Shown here: piece after piece, positions 33,010 through 64,000 of the stretch | Position numbering within the stretch: the stretch's first letter is position 1 | Layout of the letters: each line of letters opens with the position of its first letter | The notes under the pieces: model-generated | What the model was told of the DNA's origin: nothing | Seen by the model: the letters and a program-made list of their open reading frames with translations, nothing else | Databases searched by the model: none | Assembly: GCA_037951105.1 (NCBI GenBank) | Contig: JBAMJV010007481.1 | Coordinates: 1-64,000 of the forward strand | Direction: 5' to 3' | DNA from: Echinarachnius parma | Taxonomy: Eukaryota; Echinodermata; Echinoidea; Clypeasteroida; Echinarachniidae | DNA length: 64,000 nt | Position numbers and translations under genes: made by a program

Positions 33010-33622
33010 GCGTTGACTCTGAAGTTTGTTATTCCCAGAGATGTTCAACCAACAGAACATCAAGTTAACCATGTGCCCTGGCAATTCAGTCATAATATGA
33101 AAAAGTTTTAACTGAAGACCGAGCATGGTGGCTTAATGGTTAAGAGTGTCCACCTCATGCACGGGAGGTCCCGGGTTCGAACCCTCACCGGGTCGTACCA
33201 AAGAATTTTAAAATGGTACCTTCTGCCTTCTAGCCAGGCGCTGCGCATGTGTAGAATAAAGAAGGTAAAGTTAAACACATGAAGATACCAGAGGACTAGC
33301 CCCCTTCTGTAGCTTTCACTACGTTTATTAGACGTATGGCCTAATTAATAGGGGATAGGCGTCACATTGTGGGCCAAATTGGCTAGGGAAGGACTTTTAA
33401 CAAAAATTGAAGTACGATCCTTGAACAGTGGGAATGAGTTGATACTTATGTTTGTTTATTCTCAGAGACGTTGAATAAAAGTAACATCTTTTCTCTCGAC
33501 TTGTGTGCTTTAGCATTTCAGCCACAATATGAAGAAGTTGAAATTGAAGTATGACTTCAACACTACTTGTGTGTCATGGCATTTCAGTCACAACATGACA
33601 AAGTTAAAACTGAAGTATAAAC
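33010..33622 (+). repeat. Three decayed copies of the RPUSD4 last exon
   Basis: Copies at about 33010-33115 (CCAACAGAACATCAAG, CCCTGGCAATTCAGTC), 33455-33552 (AGCATTTCAGCCACAATATG) and 33560-33622 (GGCATTTCAGTCACAAC) repeat the end of exon 8, from FNQQNIF to MKKLKLKYD. All are out of the reading frame of the real protein and lie past its stop, so at most they are 3' UTR. A SINE at 33117 splits the first from the second. Confidence 0.85.
33117..33395 (+). mobile_element. tRNA-derived SINE
   Basis: The 5' head resembles a tRNA: A-box-like TGGCTTAATGGTTAAG near 33130 and a perfect B box GGTTCGAACCC near 33172, followed by a body of about 200 bp (TTCTGCCTTCTAGCCAGGCG, CCTTCTGTAGCTTTCACTAC). It inserted among the copies of the RPUSD4 last exon. 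Clean target duplications were not found. Transcribed by RNA polymerase III in related elements. Confidence 0.7.
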
Positions 33623-34597
33623 CCATTGATAGTAGTAATGATTGACCTTTTTGCTCAAGCATTTCAAGGTATCAATTCTCCTAAAGTATCCATTTACTAC
33701 ACATGGGTTGTGAGCAGCAAATGTAGAAATGTTTTGAATTTGAATTGAATTGAATGAATTGAATTTCAAATTTCATCATGTCTTTATATTAAATATTACT
33801 TTCAATAATGATTTGTTCTGTGACGTTTGCACTGATATTCATGTTACGAGTTTCTACATGTGAGAACAAGTGTTGAGGCAATGAAAACACAAGAAATGCA
33901 GTTATGTCAGGAAAATCCATTTATTGGAATTTTTTATTGAAAAGACTTTGAATATAAGGAATCAGAAATAGTTTCTTTGAAAAGGAAAATGGGTACTTAT
34001 ATCTTAAATAGTGTACCATTATTCCTAGTTTATCATTCATCTTACCCAACACTTTATAAATTTCAACTTTACTACCGTATTATAAATGCAGCACCATTTT
34101 ATACAAAACATAGAAATAGGCATGAATAAAATTACTGCATTCAAATGAATGACTGATGAGTTTCAAATAAATCTTGCAACCATCTTTTCATCTTATCTTT
34201 ATTATATAATATGGCTCAAATTAGTGAGTTAATTTTGTACCAACATGAGTTGTAATTTCAAACAAATTTGGCAAGCAATTTTAGTTGAGTTGAAGAGGGT
34301 AATTTAAAAGCACAATGCCAATGACAGTTGATATGACTGCACATCCGTTCTGATTTGTTGGTGCGTGCAATTAAAATGTAATATGTTACTGTATTGCATG
34401 ATTATAACCTCCATCTTTCAGAAATGCTTAAATAAATGTAATTATTATTTGATTATAATGCAATAAATTAAAATTGAGCAACATATCCCACATTTCTTTG
34501 ATCTTTACAGTCTTTCCCTGCATACAATTAACATTAACACTGTACAGCTGGATGAACAGACTTTTTAATGAACACAAGAATATGAGACAACTTACAC

Positions 34598-34910
34598 AAT
34601 ATACAGTCAAATTTGTGTATGGTGACCACATAATTGAAACAATAGTGGCCTGTAGACAGGTTTATAACATTATACCGTCAAACCTGCATATAGTGACCAC
34701 TCTATGGGAAACAAGAATAGTGGCCATTGTAGACAGGTGGCCTCAATAGACAGGTTCAATAACACCATTTCTCTCTGCAGGGGATCATATTTGGTGACCT
34801 CAATAGACATGTTTGAAAGTCATAGCACTGTTTTTCTCTGCAGGGGATACTTTTTAGTTGCCAATATAGACAGGTTGGTTGTTATAGACAGGTTTGACTG
34901 GATCACATTA
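34598..34910. repeat. MITE family R, compound copy
   Basis: ATACAGTCAAATTTGTGTAT at the left, a second internal start ACCGTCAAACCTGCATATAG near 34677, and GACAGGTTTGACTGGATC at the right. It looks like one family R copy inserted in or duplicated beside another. Confidence 0.65.
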
Positions 34911-35786
34911 TACTGAGCATTAATTTGTTTGTGCGTGGGGTGTTTCCCAATACTGCTATTGGGCTTTAAATAATACTCTTGTCGCATTTCAGTGTGAATA
35001 ATACAAAGGGTATTCACTCACCATGAAGCATTAGATGAATGATAAAAGAAAGACAAACGTGTAATACTCCATTAGAAAGAATCAAAATGTTATCAGCAAA
35101 AAGATAAAGAAAAATATAATATTGCATTATATATAATCAAAACTGTATCAGCAAAAATAACAAGCAATGAAAGATAAAGAAAGAAAGACATAGTACATTA
35201 TAATACTACATTAAAAGAATTATTTGTATCTGCAAAATATGAATTATTGACAGACTAAAGTATAATACCACTTTAAAAAGAATAATCTTAAAGAATACTA
35301 CTACATGAACATCAATCAAAGAATGACAATGTTCTGGAAATGTGTACAATGTAACCGAAAAAAAAAATGACAACAATATTGGATATTGCACATTTCCTTG
35401 GTCATATGTTCTAGAAGAATGAGTTATGTTTACTGTTATGTAGCAAATTGAGAAATACAATTTGTAGTTACAATTACACTGTCTCGTGAAAATAGGCAGC
35501 CATCTGTGTCCAAAATGTTGCGATTACTAGTATTCAATCATACTCCTCCACCACAATATAACCCTCTTCAGGACTGCAGTCCTATTTTTTCAGGACTTCC
35601 ACAATCCTTTTTTAGAAAGAGATAGAGAAAGAACATTTGGTCTTTTTCATGACTAACTCATCTCTCACACCCTTTCCACATGGTGTTACCATATCTATCA
35701 CCATTGAAATTGATATTTTTTAACAGCAGTTATGAACATTGCATGTAGGTTAATATTAAAATGATTGAAAATGAGCAAAGAAAAAT

Positions 35787-35859
35787 AGGCTTCGCCGGGA
35801 ATCGAACCCGAGACCTCCGGATTGCTAGACCGGTGCTCAAACCATCAAGCCACGAAGAC
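35787..35859 (-). tRNA. tRNA-like gene, predicted anticodon AGC (Ala)
   Basis: A 73-base cloverleaf on the minus strand. Acceptor GTCTTCG/CGAAGCC (one mismatch at pair 2), D arm GCTT-GATGGTTT-GAGC, anticodon arm CCGGT-CTAGCAA-TCCGG with U33 and anticodon AGC (one T-T mismatch at the loop-closing pair), T arm TCGGG-TTCGATT-CCCGG. Length and B-box (GGTTCGATTCC) fit. Two mismatches and no close resemblance to ordinary animal tRNA-Ala leave open a tRNA pseudogene or a SINE head. Confidence 0.5.
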
Positions 35860-36657
35860 CTTTGAATGGCGGTTGTTCCCATAAAACCCTTTTCAATGCT
35901 CGATTAGTCAGAAGCTTTTTATAAACTGGGCCAATCCCAAGGATAATTAAATCAACTTTTATAGAGAAAGGCGCAGGATCACGCGAAGTGATACAGCTTT
36001 TTTATTAATTAAATTCAAACATAATATTTAAATGGTACTTTGTGCGCTAATTCTTTATATCTCTATACAAATCTGAAGAAACAAAATAAATGGCAAAAAT
36101 AATTAATTAAAGTTAGTATACATGTATATAAAACTACCCCTATTTCAGATTACCATATCAAAAAGGAGTTGCATTTATTATTTCATTTCTTAATTAACCT
36201 ATGGCATATAAGTGATTGCTACCGTGTATACAATTATTTAATACATCTTATGACTGATGTGAAACGTCAAATTGGCAATCACATTGGCTAAGAAACATTT
36301 TTTGGGGGCAAGAAATTCTGTAATTTTGACAAGTGAAATGGGATGTCTATTCTACTCCCTGCTAATTGGCAACTTGAGTAACATTCTTTATAACATGGCA
36401 ATAGAATTGATCATCAAAGATGGTAATACATTTTATGACATACATGTACATGTAAGAAGTCTGATTTGAGCCATACTTAAAATATAACTATGTCAACAAT
36501 TATGAACCATGTGACTGTGCTGCTGGCACATACATGTACACTATAACTTTTCATTAAAACAAGGTTATGGACATATGACTGTCTTGCTTTCATCTGAATA
36601 ATCATATCTAAATAGCTTTGGTTCTGAATTTCAGACCCTGCATGATTTCAGCTTAAC

Positions 36658-36751
36658 TGTAACCTATTCAGGACTAACTGATTTTTGGTACAACATGGAT
36701 TCTCCACAGATGCCTGCCCGAGTATTTTCGGGACCTGTCCTGAATGGGTTC
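36658..36751. repeat. Short palindromic MITE, family I
   Basis: From GTAACCTATTCAGGACTAAC to CCTGTCCTGAATGGGTT, 94 bp, with ATTCTCCACAGATGCC and GAGTATTTTCGGGAC in the middle. Other copies or pieces: 39865, 44699, 45073, 45653, 51041 and 51413. Confidence 0.75.
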
Positions 36752-37076
36752 ATGTAAGCATATTTTTAACACAGATAATTAAAAATGGTTGATTATCTTG
36801 TTCTTTTTCTTTTTGTTTTTAAAGTAGTACTTGAAGTTCAAGATGATTTAGGAACTTTACAACCAACCTACACATCATTTAACCCTGTGAGTGCCAAATG
36901 GAGTTTTAAGAACACACTTTAATCCCAGTCCTTTTCACAGGTTTACAAGATTAATTAGCTTAATCCCTGATTCATCTACAATGAATAGATGATTGGTAAG
37001 AAGTCAAGTGTCTATAAGCATTAATTTCACTCTTATCTATTGTGTGCATTTGGGTACAAGTCAGTAGATCTGGTCA

Positions 37077-37276
37077 GTGCTGTAGTCTAGTCCAGACTTG
37101 AGACTGCTTTTGATGGTCTCGTGACTCGGACTCGGAGCCGAGTCACAATGTAAAACAAATGGGAACATGCTATTTCGTTGGGGACTCAGACTCAAGTCAC
37201 AATGTAAAACAAATGGCAACATGCTATTTCGTTGGGGACTTGGACTTGGAACTTGTGAACTCGACTACAGCCCTGG
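37077..37276. repeat. Repeat with TGCTGTAGTC / GACTACAGCCC ends
   Basis: AGTGCTGTAGTCTAGTCC at the left and GACTACAGCCCTGG at the right form an inverted pair. Inside, a unit of about 60 bp (GTCACAATGTAAAACAAATG ... CTATTTCGTTGGGGACT) occurs twice in tandem, with GACTCGG-type lines. A MITE is likely. Confidence 0.6.
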
Positions 37277-37902
37277 ATCTGGTTCTAATAGGAATAAGAA
37301 TTGAGTTGACCGTAGCACTCGGAGGGTTAAAAGCTGAAATAATCATGCATGAAATTGCAATATATAATAATACAGTCAATGCTTTACACACAAATACAGT
37401 ATAAAAATAAATATGCCCAGGCCTATGCAAAAAACATACAAATTACATAATTTGAAAGAAGAAAAATGGAAATTTTTGAAAGCATTAATTATTTGGTAAA
37501 TCATAAAAAACACTGTATTTAGTTAAATTGAACATGACACAATTCATAACAAAATTAATGTATTTAAGTCAATCGACCATTACTTGAATCATAATAAGCG
37601 ATAAATTTAAGTCTTTTGACCATTACACAATTCATTGAAAAGCAAATTATTTCAACCTCAAGTACTTTTATAATACTTCTATAAATTGATACTTTAAAGC
37701 ATATTTTTTCAGTTTTTAATACACATACTTCTTAAACACCCTATACAAAGGCCGCTTTCTCCAAAGACACAATACTCAAACCTGCTCCTTTCATGAAACA
37801 TATATATACTTTTGATTTGGCAATAAAAAGAATGTATATTACTGATAACAATCATATCAGAAATGCAATGTATGCACCATTGCACAGAATAGAGCTCTGT
37901 GA

Positions 37903-38046
37903 GGTGTTGCATAAAGAGCTGTGATTAATTGCAGAGTTGCCATTGATCGCAAGTCAGAAAATATGCACATTTGAGCCAATCAGATTTGCGCATTTAGGTG
38001 CATTTTCTGACTTGCCATAAATCGCAACTCTTTATACAACACCCCC
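37903..38046. repeat. Foldback MITE, family H
   Basis: The inverted ends GGTGTTGCATAAAGAGCTGT and AACTCTTTATACAACACC flank a palindromic interior (TCGCAAGTCAGAAAAT against ATTTTCTGACTTGC). Related copies are at 44712, 51059 and 58057. Confidence 0.75.
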
Positions 38047-38059
38047 CTGATACAACAAA

Positions 38060-38168
38060 ACAAATTTTGTTAGTCCAGGCTCTTTATATTTGGTTGTTGT
38101 TTCTACCCTGATATAACAAGGTAATTTACATGGTCCCAAGGTCCTTTTCATAACAAGGTTCCACTGTA
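38060..38168. repeat. Half of a TACAGTGGAACCTTG-family MITE
   Basis: It ends AACAAGGTTCCACTGTA and contains AATTTACATGGTCCCAAGG, matching the inverse of 9248-9423. Confidence 0.65.
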
Positions 38169-38329
38169 TTTATCATTTCAATAATTAGACGAGAAACCAA
38201 CACATTTATCTGAGTTGTAGAGCTTTTCCTGCAGCTAATCAATCCTACCTAGTTCCTCTAAGAGTTGGTTAGTCGGTACGGTGGGACATTAATTGCCTTG
38301 CTAGCCTGATAAGACTTTCTGGCTCCTCC

Positions 38330-38455
38330 TCTGCTGAATGCTCCCTAAGGAGTTGAAACTGAGCACTACAATAAGTGCTGATATGACAACACCGAGTGTA
38401 ATCCTGTTTCAATAGCATTATTAAGCATTTATGAATGCTACCTATCATTATTATG
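38330..38455 (+). repeat. Diverged SINE with L2-like tail
   Basis: AATGCTCCCTAAGGAGTTGA and a 3' part with AGCATTTATGAATGC and TCATTATTAT parallel the copies at 18505 and 41820. Low identity. Confidence 0.4.
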
Positions 38456-38456
38456 A

Positions 38457-38820
38457 AAAGTTATTTTTCTCTGCTGCCCTTTGGGGGAGGCTCTTCGCAC
38501 AGTTCTGCGTGATAACCCTCTCTGTCCCTCTCTCTTCACAGGAAAGATGATCGTAGTGCAGCGAATACGACTCTGCTCAAAACTGAACAGTTGTATTAAG
38601 TGCTACGTAGATGCTGCAGTCTTTTATTATTACTAAAAGTCATTTTTCTTTGCTGCTCAAGTCTTTGGGGGAGGCTCTTCGCAGGGTTCTATGTGATAAC
38701 CCTCTCGGTCCATCTCTCTGGAGGAAAGACGCTCGTAGTACACCGGATACGATGACAACCTCTGCTTGAAACTGTTGTTTTAAGCCCTACGTAGATGCTA
38801 CAGTCTTTTATTATTACTAA
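38457..38820 (-). repeat. Two tandem copies of the LIMK last exon and 3' flank
   Basis: Units of about 180 bp beginning at 38457 and 38637 repeat the region of the true last exon. They keep GGGGGAGGCTCTTCGCA, GTGATAACCCTC and the flank AGTCTTTTATTATTACTAAA. The flank holds AATAAA on the minus strand, so three potential poly(A) sites exist (best at 38808-38813, about 28 bp after the LIMK stop). The copies differ from the exon by about 10-20 percent and lie beyond its stop, so they would be 3' UTR or untranscribed. Confidence 0.85.
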
Positions 38821-38840
38821 AAGTCCTTTTTCTTTGCTGC

Positions 38841-61558
<22,718 letters not shown>

Positions 61559-62241
61559 CTGAACATAAAAATACAAACATTAATCTATTTTTGTCTACAA
61601 ACACCTTGTTGCTACGTTTGCAGCTCGAGCGATTGAAGACGAAGATGGCTTCTGGGAGGGTTGGTTTTGAAATGTGCCCAGATGACCAGGGCCAATTGTG
61701 TGCCACAAGTCTCTGTTGACCGATGTACCCACGTTATAATATAGTTTAAGTTATCAATATTATTATTACAATCTAGGACCCAGTCTTCAACGGGTTAAAC
61801 ATGAAATGAAATAAAGCCTTGGCTGCCTCTGTCAGAAAAATGCAAGAAGAAAAAGAGGACTTATACTGAGCTGCCTCCTTTTTTGCATAGGTTCTGATTT
61901 TGCCTTTTTGTATACTCTTTCAATCAATTAGTTCTGCAACTACAGTGTTTGATGGAATTTTTTCCAATGCTTCTATCTTGCTTTAAACATAAAAAAACAT
62001 GAAAGACTTGGCTGCTTCTATCAGGAAGATACAAAAAGAAGAGAAGACTTTTTATTGAGCTGCCTCTTGCAGACTCCCCTCACTGACTTCATCATTTCCT
62101 GTGAGGAAGGAAGGGAAATAGCATGAACCTGCTTTCCGGTAACAGATGCTTCCCCCAGGAACCTGGGTACTGGATAGAGGCCTCAAATAGGTAGGCGTAA
62201 GAAACAAAATGTAGTGCCTCTGTCTCACTTCTGCTCTATTC

Positions 62242-62664
62242 TTAAAGGGGATCACCTGGCAAAGAACAACACGGGCTTATATGTTTTGGTACCGTTGTTT
62301 GGTATTAAAGAGATGTCCAACACTTTGTAAAGGGTTGCGTAATTCATACAAAATAATACAATTAATTACCAACATTTACGGAACCAACATGGCCTCATGG
62401 TTCCGTATGGGCCAAACGTCGGTGAGTGCGCCGATTCTATACACGCATACGTTTAGAGACAATAGAACCGCAGAAGATGCGTTCGTCAATAGATAGTCTT
62501 ATTCTGCAGACACATGAACAGTACTTTAGTACCTATGTTAATGAGTTTTTCAATTATAAAATTTGTCTGGAAACCTATTTTTTCTAAACCTGTTGGTGGA
62601 ATGGACTACTAAAACTTTTGCCTTTCATTTATAAGAATGTTATTTTTAGGTATTGGTTCCCTTT
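62242..62664. repeat. TTAA MITE, family L
   Basis: TTAAAGGGGATCACCTGGCA to GGTATTGGTTCCCTTTGAT; 423 bp, the right TTAA mutated. The interior ACGGAACCAACATGGCC and CATACGTTTAGAGACAATAG match the other copies. Confidence 0.8.
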
Positions 62665-62855
62665 GATAATAAATACCAACAGATTGCATTTATATAACGC
62701 TTAATACATGGTTTCTAAACACTGTAGCTGTAGCATCCCGGCCGGTAACAGACGTTTCCTCCAGGTTCTGGGCTGAGGCCTCAAATAGGGACATGTATAA
62801 GAAACATTCTAAGAAAACAAAAACAAGTGCCTCATTCTTATCCTGCTCCGCACAC

Positions 62856-63641
62856 TTAACCCTAAAAAGACTGGGGGGGGGGCTGATTTAGCCCCCCCCT
62901 CCTCTATTTTCGCGATAATTTCGCAACGCGCGCAGATATTGCCGCGCCACTTCATGAGTTTTTTCATTGAAGTCTTGCGCAACTTTTGAGACCAAATTTG
63001 CGATGACCGGGTATACCGTTCAAAAGTCACGTGACCTTTTGTAAGTGAGCGTCGGGCCGAAAATCGCAAAATTTTGTGATTTGTGTACAAATCCTATGGA
63101 AATTGATTTTTTTCCTCGAAAAGACAAAATCTTCATTATTTTTCATTCTATTTACTGCAATCATTTAATTTGGGGCTAAAAATGGTTGAATAATGGTCAA
63201 TAATGATTTTCATTGAAAAAACAATAAAAAACATAAGTCGAACAAACAAAGAAATACATAAGAAATGCAATTTTCGCATAATTAATTAGCTCTAATTAGC
63301 ATATTATAATTAGAACAAAAAAATTAACTATGCAATATTGTATGGCTCATGGACATCTATCACCATGCCAAATTTGGAGTTGATTGGAGTTTCGATTGCC
63401 GAGAAAACTACGAAAAATACAAAAAAATACCATTTTCGCATAATTAATTAGCTCTAATTAGCATATTCTAATTAAATTTTTTTTTTCCAACTACGCAATA
63501 TTGTAGACCTTATGGACATCTATCACGTTGCCAAATTTGGAGTCGATCGGGGTTTCGGTTACCGAGATCTTAGGGGGGGGCCCTTTTAGCCCCCCCCCAG
63601 TTTTTTCAAGGTTCAAAATAGCCCAGTCTTTTTAGGGTTAA
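62856..63641. mobile_element. TTAA element, 786 bp, with G/C tracts inside both ends
   Basis: TTAACCCTAAAAAGACTGGG and CCCAGTCTTTTTAGGGTTAA are perfect 20 bp inverted ends. G-rich then C-rich tracts lie just inside the left end and again just inside the right. The interior has two direct repeats of about 150 bp (TTTTCGCATAATTAATTAGC at 63271 and 63432; GGACATCTATCAC; CCAAATTTGGAGT). TTAA plus CCCT is the piggyBac-like pattern. No transposase. A fragment is at 1818. Confidence 0.85.
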
Positions 63642-63978
63642 TAGTACACTGTAAATACTAACTTTGTTCCTGTTGTGCACTATACACTGTTTTTGCTTTA
63701 AATAATTCTACACTTACCCATTGCCTACAGGAACCTGATGCCGGCCGGGTCTTGTATTATCAACTCTAGATGTGGATTACAAACTCCATGTCGGTAACAT
63801 GTTATAATATATTTCTAAACAAGGTCTGTTTTTCCTGTTCATAGTTCAACCCACTCAAGTACTAGAATCCTAATATACTTATTAAAAATAAGTTTCACCC
63901 AAAAAATTGTTACATTTTGCACTTTTAGCCTGCTTTTTAAACATTTTTCTCCATCTCTGATACATTGGTATCAGACGT

Positions 63979-64000
63979 CCCCCCCCCCCCCCCCCCCCCC
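63979..64000 (+). repeat. Poly-C tract at window edge
   Basis: An uninterrupted C run that continues to the last base of the window, so its length is unknown. 63642-63978 before it shows nothing recognisable. Confidence 0.8.

Noticed and set aside
61559-64000. Search for the remaining PDZ and LIM exons of LIMK
   Set aside because: No minus-strand segment with LIM cysteine spacing or PDZ motifs and splice sites was found; they probably lie beyond the window.

Overview
This is a window of animal nuclear DNA, AT-rich and packed with repeats. It holds four protein-coding loci. An intronless Toll-like receptor, short GT-AG exons separated by repeat-filled introns, L2-like LINE/SINE tails and many TTAA-flanked MITEs suggest a marine deuterostome. 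An echinoderm is my best guess, but it is inferred from gene style and not proven. I saw no bacterial genes, CRISPR array or recognisable retroviral/LTR element.

Layout. 1-3560: gene-free, with long G/C homopolymer tracts and repeat fragments. 3701-6478 (+): single-exon Toll-like receptor of 925 aa, with a divergent BB loop in its TIR domain. 6.6-16.8 kb: a 10 kb field of MITEs, several inserted inside one another. 16858-26105 (-): complete 11-exon DRG1 (366 aa), a translation-associated GTPase. 26106-26427: a 322 bp head-to-head promoter with an NRF1-like site. 26428-32998 (+): RPUSD4, a mitochondrial-type pseudouridine synthase, whose first coding exon is uncertain and encodes unusual repeats. 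33.0-38.8 kb: copies of the RPUSD4 last exon, a tRNA-derived SINE, a tRNA-like gene and MITEs. 38841-61558 (-): the C-terminal part of LIM kinase (end of PDZ, Ser/Pro linker, complete kinase domain). Its LIM domains and most of the PDZ lie beyond the right edge. The big LIMK introns hold three tandem arrays, long foldback elements and LINE 3' ends. 61.6-64 kb: more MITEs, ending in a poly-C tract.

The strongest unexpected pattern is that all three multi-exon genes carry local, diverged tandem copies of exon pieces with their splice site, beside the real exon. At least eleven exons are affected: DRG1 exons 4, 5, 7, 8, 9 and 10; RPUSD4 exons 3, 6 and 8; several LIMK exons. The second is a candidate alternative first coding exon of LIMK (49963-50057, -). 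Its splice phase fits the kinase exons and would give a kinase without LIM or PDZ domains. The genes do not form one pathway. DRG1 and RPUSD4 probably share a promoter; the TLR and LIMK are independent neighbours.
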